Shown one piece after another: positions 50,404 to 59,896 of a stretch of DNA of 64,000 nt. Source of the stretch: Methylobacterium sp. J-030 (lineage in GTDB: Bacteria > Pseudomonadota > Alphaproteobacteria > Rhizobiales > Beijerinckiaceae); contig NZ_JAKSYM010000150.1 of NCBI RefSeq assembly GCF_022829545.1, positions 1 through 64,000 on the forward strand. The letters are read 5' to 3'. The notes beneath the pieces are model-generated. The model was not told the origin of the DNA. It ran no database searches and saw nothing but the letters and a program-made list of their open reading frames with translations. Numbering within the stretch: position 1 is the first letter of the stretch; every line of letters begins with the position of its first letter. Position numbers and translations under genes: made by a program.

Positions 50404-50822
50404 GGAGGAACTCCGACGCGGCCACGCGCCGCAATTGGAAGAACCCGAGAGGAACCGGAGGGGTCCCTAATCAGCGGCGGTGGTAACCGAACCTGGCGTG
50501 CCATCCTGTCTGATCACCCCACCCCTGAGATCCCAGCGCAGGAGTGACATCCATTAAACGGCGCTTGTCCCGGACGCGAAAGCCAGGGCCGCCGCGGCGC
50601 TCTTGTCGAGAGGCTGTCAGGCTCGCCGTTGCACCCATAGCAGGGCAGTCAGGCCCGTTCCGCAATAACCTCGCGAGGTCGAAGAGCCGGCGGCGTCCGC
50701 CAGGGCTGCAAGGGCGGCGATAGGCAGGGTTCCGCTGGGACCTGACCGACCTGAGCCTAGGGCCCCGTCTGACGAGGAGCGGCAAACGCTGCGGGCGCTC
50801 ATCCTGTGAGCGCAACCCAGCA
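50404..50822. other. Intergenic region between ppa and the DUF2252 gene
   Basis: Both flanking genes are on the minus strand. The ~420 bases contain only weak frames on either strand. It should contain the ppa promoter; no clear boxes were found. Confidence 0.4.
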
Positions 50823-52031
50823 TCAAGCAGCTTCGCTGTCCGCGTGGCGGAGGCAGTGCTGCAGGTAGCCGACCTCGTGGCGGCCGGCGAGCTCGACCAC
50901 GCTCGACCACAACCACGACGGCGCGCCCTCCGCCGCCTGGTTGCTGCCCTTCGTTACCTCGCTGCGCCAGCCCGAGCGGGTCGACTCGTCCATCTGCCGG
51001 CCATGCGCCCTTCCAACCACGTAGGCGAGGTAGTGCGCCGCCCGCACCGCCTCCCTGCGGCTGAACTGGTCGACGTCGAGCTTAAGATCCTGCGGCGCCA
51101 GCTCGCGCATCACTACGGCCTTGCCGAGGAGGCGCAGCGGCAGCATGCGCTCGCCCAGGTTCGGCGACAGCGCCCGCGCGCCGGCGACCACCCGCTCTGC
51201 CGGGTCCTCAGGCATCTCGGCCCCGGGTGCCGGCGGCGCTGCGGCTTCGACGGATTCCTTCAGGTCGACGAGCGCCAAGCTCCGCTTACCCCGAGGTTCC
51301 TCGATCCGCACAAGCGCCGCGTAGCGCAGGAAGCCAAGCGAGGAGCAGCCCTTCATCCAGTAAGCCGCGTCGACCAAGCGCACGTCGGCGTCCACGCCGC
51401 GCCCGTCATGCGCGCGCACTAGGTCACGCACCTCCTCCCGCCGGAACACCTCGTCCAACGCGGCGCGCTCGTCGCCGTCGAGCGCCCAGAACTTGCGCCC
51501 GAGCGGGATGGCAGGCTCGACGTCCTTCAGGCGCTCGCGGGCGAGGTGCTTCCAGTGCCGACCCAGCGCTCGGTGGCGGACCGTGCTTACCACGTCGGGC
51601 TCGGGCGGGGGCTCATTGGCGGACGGCCCGGCGAGCCCTTGCGCGTAGCCCCGGATCATCTCCTCCAGCATGCGCGCGGTGACCACCCCCGGCAGGTCCG
51701 AGCCGCGCGCGGCGCTGGCGAGCGACAGGCCGAGGCGGACGAGGTCGTGCGTGGGGTTGCCGACCACCGTCTGGTCGAGGTCACGGATCTGGATGTCGAC
51801 GTGGCCGTCGGCGTCGGCGAGCGGGCCGAGGTTACCGAGGTGGCAGTCGCCACAGATCCAGACCGCCGGGCCTTCGGGCAGCGTGCCGCGTGCGAGACCA
51901 TCCAGCCAGTCGTAGAATTGCAGGGTGTTGCCCCGGACGTAAGCGTGAGCGGACTTAGCCATCTTGAGGGTGCGTTGACGTTCGAGAGCCTCTGCACGTT
52001 TCTCGGGACCATACGCTCCGTTGCCGCGCAT
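50823..52031 (-). CDS. DUF2252 protein
   Basis: A 402-residue DUF2252 protein with a kinase-like layout: WICGDCHLGNLGPLADADG followed by DIQIRDLDQTVVGNPTHDL, similar to the catalytic and metal loops of aminoglycoside-phosphotransferase folds, and the C-terminal VVGRAHGRQMDES. Family function is unknown. The N-terminus (ERQRTLKMAKSAHAYVRGNT) has the usual opening helix. It stands alone, divergent from the hydrolase at 52436. Confidence 0.85.
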   Translation of the reverse strand: MRGNGAYGPEKRAEALERQRTLKMAKSAHAYVRGNTLQFYDWLDGLARGTLPEGPAVWICGDCHLGNLGPLADADGHVDIQIRDLDQTVVGNPTHDLVRLGLSLASAARGSDLPGVVTARMLEEMIRGYAQGLAGPSANEPPPEPDVVSTVRHRALGRHWKHLARERLKDVEPAIPLGRKFWALDGDERAALDEVFRREEVRDLVRAHDGRGVDADVRLVDAAYWMKGCSSLGFLRYAALVRIEEPRGKRSLALVDLKESVEAAAPPAPGAEMPEDPAERVVAGARALSPNLGERMLPLRLLGKAVVMRELAPQDLKLDVDQFSRREAVRAAHYLAYVVGRAHGRQMDESTRSGWRSEVTKGSNQAAEGAPSWLWSSVVELAGRHEVGYLQHCLRHADSEAA

Positions 52032-52435
52032 CGACGCACCTTCAGCATGAGATCACGCACCGGGCGAACCGCTCCCCGGCCGCCCCGACAACCCGCAAGG
52101 GCACGTACGCGCAGCGCGGCCGATTGCCTCCGCTGTGGATTACCGAGCGAGCTATCGCGCGCGGTGAGCCCTGATGCGGGGACGCAGGGGAGACGAGGAT
52201 TGGAGGACAACGACCCTGGTGAGCGCGGGCAACTCGCCTTTCGAAGGATGATCTCGGCCATCCTGGCGCACCTTGTCCCGCATCAGGGACATGGTCGGGA
52301 CGTAAGCCTAGTCCTATCCGGGCTTGGAGGGCCGTGGGCCAACCACGGTGGCGGAACACGCGGCCGCGACAGGATATTTCGCATCCAGAACCGTGTCCTC
52401 CGTGTTACCGCTCGCGGCTGAGCTGACTTGGCACG
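52032..52435. other. Divergent intergenic region
   Basis: About 400 bases between divergent starts. No gene, tRNA or clear repeat is seen. Promoters for both flanking genes should lie here. Confidence 0.4.
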
Positions 52436-53386
52436 ATGCGGGAGGCCGAGCCGCCCCGAGAGGACCGCCCCGAAGTCATGGAGCGCGACCGCGTCATCAT
52501 CGGCATCCACGGTCTGGCGAACAAGCCGCCGGCCGACGAGAAGACACGGTGGTGGAAGGCGGCCATCGCGGAAGGGCTGACCCGCAACGAGGGGCTCAGC
52601 GACCCGGATTTCCTGTTCGAGTTCGTCTACTGGGCGGACCTTAGGTACGACACGCCGCTTCCGGTGGACGACAACCGCGAGCCGTACCGCCCCTACGACG
52701 GTGACGGGCCGTTGCCCGGAGGGGACGAGGCACCTGCCACCACCGTGAAGGACGTGCTGGCGCCGGTGTACGCGGGCATCGACCGCATCGAGGAGGCGAC
52801 CGGGGTCACGCTCGTCGACGACCTCATCCTGGAGCACCGCTTCGACGACCTGTGGCACTACCACGCGGAGCAGGGGTTCGCCCGCGACGTCCAGGCCCGG
52901 CTGATCCGACGCCTGCGGACATACAGGCATCATCGCATCCTGCTCGTCGCCCACTCGATGGGCTCGGTCGTCGCCTATGACGCGTTGCGGCTGCTGGAGC
53001 GCGAGGATCCGTCCCTACGGGTCGAGCACCTCGTCACAGCCGCCTCGCCCCTGGGCCTCGCGAAGGTGAAGCTCAAGTTCGAGGCCGAGCACGGGGCCCT
53101 GCGGGTGCCCGACAACGTCTCGGCCTGGACGAACCTCGCCGACGGCGACGACGTGGTCGCCATCATGGGAGCGCTGGACGCGGATTACGGGCCGAACGAC
53201 CAAAGCGTGCGCATCAACGACCAGCGGGTCGTGAACCGATATCAGCGACCTGACGGCGAGCCGAACCACCACAAGTCCTACGGCTATGTGCGGACGCCGG
53301 AGTTCTCGCGCGTCGCCCGAGCCTATGCCGAGCCCGTGCGCCACGCGGTTCGTTCGAGGCCGAACCGTCTCCTGGCCGGAACTTAG
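52436..53386 (+). CDS. Alpha/beta-hydrolase-fold protein
   Basis: A 316-residue cytoplasmic protein. It has the oxyanion-hole strand VIIGIHGLANKPP, the nucleophile elbow LVAHSMGSVVAYD (Ser at about 174) and a candidate acid/histidine region near NHHKSYGYVRTPEF. The middle insert is rich in acidic residues. This resembles lipase/PGAP1-like serine hydrolases, but no specific substrate is evident. An ATG at 52478 is a second start option. It may share a transcript with the following membrane protein. Confidence 0.75.
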   Translation: MREAEPPREDRPEVMERDRVIIGIHGLANKPPADEKTRWWKAAIAEGLTRNEGLSDPDFLFEFVYWADLRYDTPLPVDDNREPYRPYDGDGPLPGGDEAPATTVKDVLAPVYAGIDRIEEATGVTLVDDLILEHRFDDLWHYHAEQGFARDVQARLIRRLRTYRHHRILLVAHSMGSVVAYDALRLLEREDPSLRVEHLVTAASPLGLAKVKLKFEAEHGALRVPDNVSAWTNLADGDDVVAIMGALDADYGPNDQSVRINDQRVVNRYQRPDGEPNHHKSYGYVRTPEFSRVARAYAEPVRHAVRSRPNRLLAGT

Positions 53387-53428
53387 CCGGCTGACGAGCC
53401 GTTTTTCGGTTCCCAACCGTTCGGGACC

Positions 53429-54397
53429 GTGTGGCGTATGTCCCTGTCGAAGAAGGTGAAGGTCGGCCTCGACGAGACCCGCATCCTGATCCTGGGCTCG
53501 CAGATCCTGCTCGGCTTCCAACTCCAGGGCGCTTTCCGCCCCACCTTCGAGCACCTGCCGTTCTACGCCCGCGTGGTCTGGGTCGCGGCACTGGGCCTGA
53601 TCACCCTCACCATCGCCCTCCTGATCACACCCTCGGTCCAGCACCGGATGGTGGAGCAGGGACGAGACACCAAGCGCCTGCTCGGCGTGATCGGCCGTTA
53701 TGCCGGTCTTTCTCTGGCCCCCTTTGCACTCGCGCTCGGTGCCGACCTGTTCCTAGCCGTCGAACCGGTGCTGGGCCTCGGTGGCGCCGCGGCAGCAGGG
53801 GCCGTCATCTGCGCCTTGGCGCTGCTGTTCTGGTACGGGCTGGAGGCACTCAGGGCACGCACCACAGGAGACAGGGAGCGCACCATGACGCGCCAGGAGC
53901 CGGAGCACGAGCACACCTCGCTGGAGACCAAGATCGAGCAGATGCTGACCGAGGCGCGCGTGGTGCTGCCCGGCGCCCAGGCCCTGCTCGGCTTCCAGCT
54001 CGTCATCACCTTTTCGGAGGCGTTCGAGAAGCTGTCCTTCGCCTCGAAGCTCGTGCACCTGGGCGCGTTGGGCCTGCTGGCGCTCACGGTCATCTGGCTG
54101 ATGGCGCCGGCCGCCTTCCACCGCATCGTCTACGCCGGCGAAGACGCGCCGGACTTCCACGTCCTGGGCAGCCGCTTCCTGCTCGCCGCGAGCGTGACGC
54201 TGGCGTTCGGCATCGCGGCCGATCTCGGGGTCGTGGTGGCGAAGGTCATCGAGTCCCAAACGGCCGGCATCATCGCCGCAGGTATCTCCCTCATCGTCCT
54301 GGTCGGGCTCTGGCACGTGTACCCAGCGCTCTTACGACGGAGACGGGCGCTTCCCGCCAGGCACGGAATGCCAGACGAAATCATCGGGCTGCGCTGA
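53429..54397 (+). CDS. Tandem DUF6328 membrane protein
   Basis: A 322-residue protein with two homologous halves. Each has an ETR/EARV-type opening, a (A/G)QxLLGFQL helix, a middle helix pair and a third membrane segment: compare ILGSQILLGFQLQGAF with LPGAQALLGFQLVITF. A polar linker of about 20 residues with EPEHEHTSLETKIEQM joins them. Most DUF6328 proteins have one unit of about 150 residues, so this is an internal duplication or fusion. Function is unknown. Confidence 0.8.
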   Translation: MWRMSLSKKVKVGLDETRILILGSQILLGFQLQGAFRPTFEHLPFYARVVWVAALGLITLTIALLITPSVQHRMVEQGRDTKRLLGVIGRYAGLSLAPFALALGADLFLAVEPVLGLGGAAAAGAVICALALLFWYGLEALRARTTGDRERTMTRQEPEHEHTSLETKIEQMLTEARVVLPGAQALLGFQLVITFSEAFEKLSFASKLVHLGALGLLALTVIWLMAPAAFHRIVYAGEDAPDFHVLGSRFLLAASVTLAFGIAADLGVVVAKVIESQTAGIIAAGISLIVLVGLWHVYPALLRRRRALPARHGMPDEIIGLR

Positions 54398-54463
54398 CTG
54401 TCACTCGTGCTCAGGGTTGGCACATATCATACCGGACCTTACGGGAGACGACTTGAAGCCACC

Positions 54464-55474
54464 TTACGGCAGCGCTAGGCCGGCCAAGCCGTAGACCAGC
54501 GCCGCCACGAGGGCGGCCGCCGGCATCGTAATCACCCAGGCTACCACAATGCCCTGGGCCACGTTCCAGCGGACCGCCGAGACGCGCCTTGCCGCGCCGA
54601 CGCCCACGATCGCCCCGGTGATCGTGTGGGTGGTCGAGACCGGGATCCCGAAGGCAGTCGCGGCGAACAGAGTCAGTGCACCGCCGGACTCGGCGCAGAA
54701 GCCTTGCATGGGTGTCAACCGCGTGATCTTCGATCCCATCGTGTGCACGATGCGCCAGCCGCCGAGCAGTGTGCCGAGCGCCATGGCGCTCTGACAGGAC
54801 AGCACGACCCAGAGCGGCACGTGGAACGCGACGCTTTCCTCTCCATGGGCGTAGAGGAGCACGGCGATGATGCCCATGGTCTTCTGGGCGTCGTTGCCGC
54901 CGTGGCCCAAGGAGTAGAGCGAGGCCGAGACGAACTGCAGCTTGCGGAACAGACCGTCCACAGCAACTGGCGTGGAGCGCACGAAGATCCACGATACGCC
55001 GAGCACGAGCAGCAGCGCGAGTAGGAAGCCCAGCGCCGGCGAGAGCACGATCGCGGCGCTCGTGGTGATGACGCCCGGCCAGACGATTGCACCCAGGCCG
55101 GCTTTGGCGACGCCGGCCCCGAGAAGGCCGCCGATGAGAGCGTGCGAGCTGGATGACGGAATGCCCGCATACCAAGTCAGCAGGTTCCAGGTGATCGCCC
55201 CGCCGAGCGCGCCCAGGATCACGCGGTCATTCACGACTGCGACGTCGATGATGCCGGACCCTACCGTACCTGCGACGTGCAGGCCGAAGACCAGGAACGC
55301 CACGAAGTTGAAGAACGCCGCCCAGAACACGGCGTAACGCGGCGCCAGCACTCGGGTCGATACGATGGTGGCGATCGAGTTGGCGGCATCGTGCAAACCG
55401 TTCAGGAAGTCGAAGAACAGGGCGACGGCGATGAGGGCGATCAGGAGTGTCACGCGTGCGGTCCGTCGTCTCAA
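54464..55474 (-). CDS. pit: Inorganic phosphate transporter (PiT family)
   Basis: A 336-residue membrane protein with both PiT signatures: DFLNGLHDAANSIATIVSTR near the N-terminus and GHGGNDAQKTMGIIAVLLY in the centre, and a later SGGALTLFAATAFGIPVSTT segment. It imports phosphate with H+ or as metal-phosphate. The TTG start overlaps the DUF47 stop by 4 bp; a GTG at 55453 is closer to the usual N-terminus. DUF47 and PiT form a common two-gene low-affinity phosphate uptake unit. Confidence 0.95.
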   Translation of the reverse strand: MRRRTARVTLLIALIAVALFFDFLNGLHDAANSIATIVSTRVLAPRYAVFWAAFFNFVAFLVFGLHVAGTVGSGIIDVAVVNDRVILGALGGAITWNLLTWYAGIPSSSSHALIGGLLGAGVAKAGLGAIVWPGVITTSAAIVLSPALGFLLALLLVLGVSWIFVRSTPVAVDGLFRKLQFVSASLYSLGHGGNDAQKTMGIIAVLLYAHGEESVAFHVPLWVVLSCQSAMALGTLLGGWRIVHTMGSKITRLTPMQGFCAESGGALTLFAATAFGIPVSTTHTITGAIVGVGAARRVSAVRWNVAQGIVVAWVITMPAAALVAALVYGLAGLALP

Positions 55475-56112
55475 ACGTGCTCGACGACGATGCTGCTGAT
55501 CTGGTTCGCCACGTCCTCGAACCGATCCATCACCTTCTCCAAGTGGTCGTAGAGTTCGGACCCGACCAGGAAAGCCATGGGATCCTGCCGGGACGCCCTG
55601 AACAGCGCCTTCAGACCGGCATTGTGCAGATCGTCGGCGCGGCCCTCCAGCTGGATGACACGCTCGGTCAGGCTGTTCAGCGCGGCGGCGTTCTCGCCCA
55701 GTGCCCGCAGCTTCGGGAGAGCCTGCGCGATCACGGCTGCGGCTTCCTGGATCACTTCGCCCATCTCGCGCATCGCCGGCTCGAAGGCAGTCACCTCGAA
55801 GAGCTGGACCGCTTTGGCGGTCTTGAGCATCTGGTCGATGGCATCATCGAGCGAGGTGACCAGCGCCTGGATGTCGCCGCGGTCGAAGGGCGTGATGAAG
55901 GTCCGGCGGACCGCAAGCAAAGCGTCCCGGGTGATGGCGTCAGCCCTGTCCTCGTGCTCGGCGATCGCGCGGCAGGCCAGCGGCACGTCCTGCGTTCCAT
56001 CGAGCAGCGCCCGAAGCGCGGCCGCACCGTCCACGAGCGTGGCGGCATGGCGCTCGAACAGATCGAAGAAGCGGTCCTCCTTCGGCATGAGCGCGCGAAA
56101 CCAAGCCAGCAT
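55471..56112 (-). CDS. DUF47/PhoU-like phosphate transport regulator
   Basis: A 213-residue all-helical PhoU_div protein: FRALMPKEDRFFDLFERHAA at the start, IAEHEDRADAITRDALLAVR with the metal-binding EHxxD type motif, and a later ERVIQLEGRADDLHNAGLKA segment that repeats it. It is translationally coupled to pit and regulates or supports Pit activity in other bacteria. Confidence 0.92.
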   Translation of the reverse strand: MLAWFRALMPKEDRFFDLFERHAATLVDGAAALRALLDGTQDVPLACRAIAEHEDRADAITRDALLAVRRTFITPFDRGDIQALVTSLDDAIDQMLKTAKAVQLFEVTAFEPAMREMGEVIQEAAAVIAQALPKLRALGENAAALNSLTERVIQLEGRADDLHNAGLKALFRASRQDPMAFLVGSELYDHLEKVMDRFEDVANQISSIVVEHV

Positions 56113-56408
56113 GCGAAGTCCCGGTGTTGAGGGTTAATCGTCCCGCGGCCGCGGTCGTGCTTGGCGACATACCATGGCCGTTGAAGATGCGAGTGCATCA
56201 ATCTCGCGAGCCGTCGAGAACTGCTGTTTGGATGGCGGAAGGCGACTTTGAGGGCTGTGATGCAGCCGCTCACAGCTTTCCGAGCGCCTCACCGCTCGAT
56301 GAGCTGCACGCCACGTGTGTCAGTTTTTGTCACGTGAGCGTCAGCATTAGTCGTTTGCCGGCTTCACCGAGGGGCGGCATCCTGTGCGTGAACGATGCAG
56401 GAAGCAGG

Positions 56409-57650
56409 ATGACGCTCGCACCACAGCTTACCTCCTCTCGGGCTGTTGCTCCGTCACGGGACGCGTCACGCACGCTGGTAGCGACCGGCGTCAACCACGC
56501 CCTGCACGACGGCTACACGGACTTGATCTACGTGCTCCTGCCGGTCCTGCAGGCGGAGTTCGGTCTAGGTTACGTCGCCCTCGGGCTGTTGCGTACCCTC
56601 TACAGCGGGACGATGGCGGCGCTGCAGATCCCAGCCGGCCATCTCGGGCAGGTCCTCGGTGCCCGCAATGTATTGGTGCTCGGCACCTTACTCAGTGCGG
56701 TCGGCTATACAGTCGCGGGCGCGTCGGGCGGCTTGCTCGGTCTGTGCGTCGGCCTCGCACTGGGAGGGGCGGGCAGCAGCACACAGCATCCCTTGGCTTC
56801 CGCGGTGATCGCCCGAACCTACGGCCGGAGCGCACGGGGGCCACTCGGCACCTACAACTTCACCGGCGATCTCGGGAAAGCGTCGCTGCCGCCCCTGGTC
56901 GGCCTCCTGCTGACGCTGTTGAGCTGGCGCATGGCTCTCTGGGTCGTCGCCGGAATGGGCGTGGTGGTCGCGCTCGGTGTGGGTCTCCTGCTCCCGCGTG
57001 ATTCTACCTCACCAGCAGAGTTGCCGGGCAAAGCCACGACAGCAATGGAGCCACAACGTACCGGGACCGTACGGACCGGCTTCTGGCTGCTCGTCGCCAT
57101 TGGCATGCTCGACAACGCTGCCCGGCCGGCCTTCCTGCTCTACCTGCCGTTCCTGCTGCAGGAGAAGGGCGCCGCGCTGACCACGGTGGGTCTCGCGCTC
57201 TCGTTGGTCTTCGTCGGCGGCGCGCTGGGCAAGGCCGTCTGCGGCCGGCTCGGGGAGCGCCTCGGCGTGACGACAACTGTGATCGCCACCGAAGCCGGCA
57301 CCGCCCTGGCGATTCTGGCGGTGATCGCCCTTCCGCTCGCCCCCGTCCTGCTGCTGCTGCCGGTGCTCGGCCTGATGCTGAACGGCACCTCCTCGGTCCT
57401 CTACGGCACCGTGCCGGACCTGGCTCCGGGCGGACGCGTCGAGCGGGCGTTTGCGGTGTTCTACACCTGCACGCTCGGCGGCAGCGCGCTCGCGATCCCT
57501 CTACTCTACGGCCGCCTGGGTGACGCGGTCGGACCGAGCTGGGCGGCAGCCGCAGGTGCTGTGACCGCGCTGGTCGTAGTCCCGATCATGCTCGTCCTAT
57601 CAACCCATCTCGCGAAGAGAGCGACCGTTCAGCAGCCTCTACCTCGCTGA
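56409..57650 (+). CDS. MFS transporter (fosmidomycin-resistance-like)
   Basis: A 413-residue protein with twelve helices, opening NHALHDGYTDLIYVLLPVLQ, a hallmark of the Fsr-type MFS group, and LGGAGSSTQHPLASAVIART and GTYNFTGDLGKASLPPLVG later. The ATG at 56409 with AGGAAG upstream was chosen; the frame is open for 95 further codons without a family match. Fsr proteins export antibiotics or other small phosphonate-like drugs in some species; the substrate here is unknown. Confidence 0.85.
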   Translation: MTLAPQLTSSRAVAPSRDASRTLVATGVNHALHDGYTDLIYVLLPVLQAEFGLGYVALGLLRTLYSGTMAALQIPAGHLGQVLGARNVLVLGTLLSAVGYTVAGASGGLLGLCVGLALGGAGSSTQHPLASAVIARTYGRSARGPLGTYNFTGDLGKASLPPLVGLLLTLLSWRMALWVVAGMGVVVALGVGLLLPRDSTSPAELPGKATTAMEPQRTGTVRTGFWLLVAIGMLDNAARPAFLLYLPFLLQEKGAALTTVGLALSLVFVGGALGKAVCGRLGERLGVTTTVIATEAGTALAILAVIALPLAPVLLLLPVLGLMLNGTSSVLYGTVPDLAPGGRVERAFAVFYTCTLGGSALAIPLLYGRLGDAVGPSWAAAAGAVTALVVVPIMLVLSTHLAKRATVQQPLPR

Positions 57651-57693
57651 TCAGGCCCATCCAGCGCCACACTGGCAATCCCGAGCCGCTTCC

Positions 57694-58521
57694 ATGAGCC
57701 CGTTCGTCCTCGCTTGCGTGATGTGCGCCGCGATCCTGCATGCCGGCTGGAACGCGGTGCTCCGCGGCGGTGACGACCGGCTCTGGTCCATGACGCTGAT
57801 GATGATCGCGGTGGCCTGCGTCACCGCAGTGGCAGCGGTGTTCGTACCGTGGCCCAACGCGGCGAGCTGGCCCTACGTGATCGCATCGGCCATCATCCAC
57901 ACCGGCTACAACCTGTCCCTCGTGCGCACCTACCGCTTCGGCGATCTCGGGCAGACATACCCGATCTCACGCGGGTCCTCGCCCGTTCTGGTCGCCCTCG
58001 GCGCGATGATCTTCGCGCACGAGGCCATCAACATCGTCTCCGCCATCGGCATCGTGCTGGTGTCCGCCGGGATCATCTCGCTGGCCTTCCAGGGCAAGGG
58101 GCTCCGAGCCGACTTCCTCCCGGCTGCCCTCACTACGGGCGTTCTGATCGGGGCTTACACCGTCGTGGATGGCATCGGTGTCCGGCTGGCCGGGAGCAGC
58201 GTGGCCTACACGAACAGCATGTTCCTGCTCTGGAGCCTCACGATGCCGCCCCTCTACTACCTGATGCGCGGCAAGCGCCCGGCCTACACCAGGGCGCAGA
58301 CCGGGATGGCGCTGACCGGCGGCCTCGTCTCGCTCTTCGCCTATGGCATCGTCATCTGGGCCATGCAGTACGACGCAATGGGCGTGGTGTCGGCGCTGCG
58401 CGAGACCAGCGTGGTCTACGCCGCCGTCATCGGGCGCGTGTTCCTCCAGGAGACGCTGACCACGCGTCGGGTCACGTCCTGTCTCGCGATTGCCATGGGC
58501 GCGGCGTGTCTGGCCTACTGA
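57694..58521 (+). CDS. EamA/DMT-family transporter
   Basis: A 275-residue protein with ten hydrophobic segments in two repeats. The first helix carries AAILHAGWNAVLRGGDD, and RTYRFGDLGQTYPISRGSSP is typical of a PhnAA/MDR-like EamA subgroup. It follows the MFS gene by 43 bp on the same strand and is a probable exporter. Complete at both ends, unlike the DMT gene at 26 kb. Confidence 0.85.
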   Translation: MSPFVLACVMCAAILHAGWNAVLRGGDDRLWSMTLMMIAVACVTAVAAVFVPWPNAASWPYVIASAIIHTGYNLSLVRTYRFGDLGQTYPISRGSSPVLVALGAMIFAHEAINIVSAIGIVLVSAGIISLAFQGKGLRADFLPAALTTGVLIGAYTVVDGIGVRLAGSSVAYTNSMFLLWSLTMPPLYYLMRGKRPAYTRAQTGMALTGGLVSLFAYGIVIWAMQYDAMGVVSALRETSVVYAAVIGRVFLQETLTTRRVTSCLAIAMGAACLAY

Positions 58522-58598
58522 TCGGTCGACTGGGGATTGAATTTGTTTCCTCGCCAAAACCGAGTGTTGGCGTCAATCAAACAGGAAGCGCAAGCAAC

Positions 58599-59057
58599 AT
58601 GGCGGCAGATTTGAACGTTCGGTCGGGTCAGTGCCATTGCGGGAGCGTGCGTTTCGAGGTGATGCTCAGCGACGGCTTCGGCTCGATCCTGCGCTGCACA
58701 TGCTCTTACTGCCGAATGCGTGGTGCCGTCGTTGCAATGGCAGGAAAGGACGGGGTTAAGATCCTGAAGGGCCAGGAAACGTTAACAAGCTACCGCTTTA
58801 ACACCGGAGCAGCGCAGCACTTCTTTTGTTCCAGATGCGGAATATACACGCATCATCAACGGCGGTCCGATACGGATTCATATGCTGTCAACGTGGCTTG
58901 CCTGGACGGGGTCAGTCCCTTCGATTTCTCCGAAGTACCTGTCACTGACGGCGTCAACCACCCGAATGACACCGGCAGACCAGCGCGTCGAGCAGGTACC
59001 CTCCGCTTCATCGCCACTGACGAACCGCCGTCCAAAGATCCATCCGCCCGCTCCTGA
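58599..59057 (+). CDS. GFA-family (glutathione-dependent formaldehyde-activating-like) zinc protein
   Basis: A 152-residue protein with the GFA zinc cysteines: GQCHCGSVRFEV, CTCSYCRMRGAV and FFCSRCGIYTHHQRR. The fold binds structural and catalytic zinc. True Gfa activity is rare among members, and most are of unknown function. The ATG follows AGGAAG by 12 bases. Base composition is lower in GC than neighbouring genes, suggesting recent acquisition. Confidence 0.88.
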   Translation: MAADLNVRSGQCHCGSVRFEVMLSDGFGSILRCTCSYCRMRGAVVAMAGKDGVKILKGQETLTSYRFNTGAAQHFFCSRCGIYTHHQRRSDTDSYAVNVACLDGVSPFDFSEVPVTDGVNHPNDTGRPARRAGTLRFIATDEPPSKDPSARS

Positions 59058-59066
59058 CCCGGTGCC

Positions 59067-59750
59067 ATGCTGAGCAACCTTGAGATCATCGCCCGGCTGG
59101 TGCTAGCCGCCATCCTGAGCGGCCTGATCGGCGTCGAGCGCGAGCGCCTGCTCTGGGCGGCTGGCCTGCGCACCCACATGCTCGTGGGCGTCGGCGCTTG
59201 CCTGATCATGATCGTCTCGGCCTTCGGCTTTGGCGACGTGCTCGGCGCCAAGAACGTCGTGCTCGACCCCTCCCGGATCGCCGCCCAGGTGGTCTCCGGG
59301 ATTGGCTTCCTCGGTGCGGGCACGATCCTGCTGCGTGGCGAGGTCGTGAAGGGCCTCACCACAGCGGCAAGCCTCTGGGCGGTGGCGGCGATCGGCCTCG
59401 CGATCGGTAGCGGCCTCTACGTCGCCGGGACCGCCACCACGTTCATACTGCTGGCGATCTTGGCCGGGCTGAAGCCGCTCCAGGAGCGCTACCACGACCG
59501 GCTCCAAGTTCAGCCGCTGCGCGTCCTGGCCGATGCGGGACAGGTCACGTTCGACACGGTGCGCGAGATCGCCGGGGATCGTGCGTCACGCATCCGCCAG
59601 TTCGTCGTGCAGCGAGCGGCCGACCCGGATCAGGACGAGATCCTGATCTCGTTCGCGCGTCTCCCGCGTCAGTCGGTCGCGGAGATCGCCCGCGCGCTCA
59701 GGGCACGCCATGGCGTCATCAGCGTCGAGAACGTCGAGGGACAGCTTTAG
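59067..59750 (+). CDS. MgtC/SapB-family membrane protein
   Basis: A 227-residue protein: the N-terminal half has four helices with the MgtC motif LIGVERERLLWAAGLRTHML and VVSGIGFLGAGTILLRGEVV. The C-terminal half is a soluble ACT-like domain ending HGVISVENVEGQL. Members are linked to Mg2+ limitation, acid tolerance and phosphate/F-ATPase regulation. It lies 10 bp after the GFA gene. Confidence 0.92.
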   Translation: MLSNLEIIARLVLAAILSGLIGVERERLLWAAGLRTHMLVGVGACLIMIVSAFGFGDVLGAKNVVLDPSRIAAQVVSGIGFLGAGTILLRGEVVKGLTTAASLWAVAAIGLAIGSGLYVAGTATTFILLAILAGLKPLQERYHDRLQVQPLRVLADAGQVTFDTVREIAGDRASRIRQFVVQRAADPDQDEILISFARLPRQSVAEIARALRARHGVISVENVEGQL

Positions 59751-59896
59751 CCGTGGTCCCCAGCGTTTGCCGCACAACCGCTCCATGAGCGGCCAGTTGT
59801 CGGACACACACGGAACCAAGCGGCTAACGAAACAGATCGATCGGGGATGTCCATCCCCCGAAATCGGCGCATGATACTGTTAGATCGGTGTTGGTG

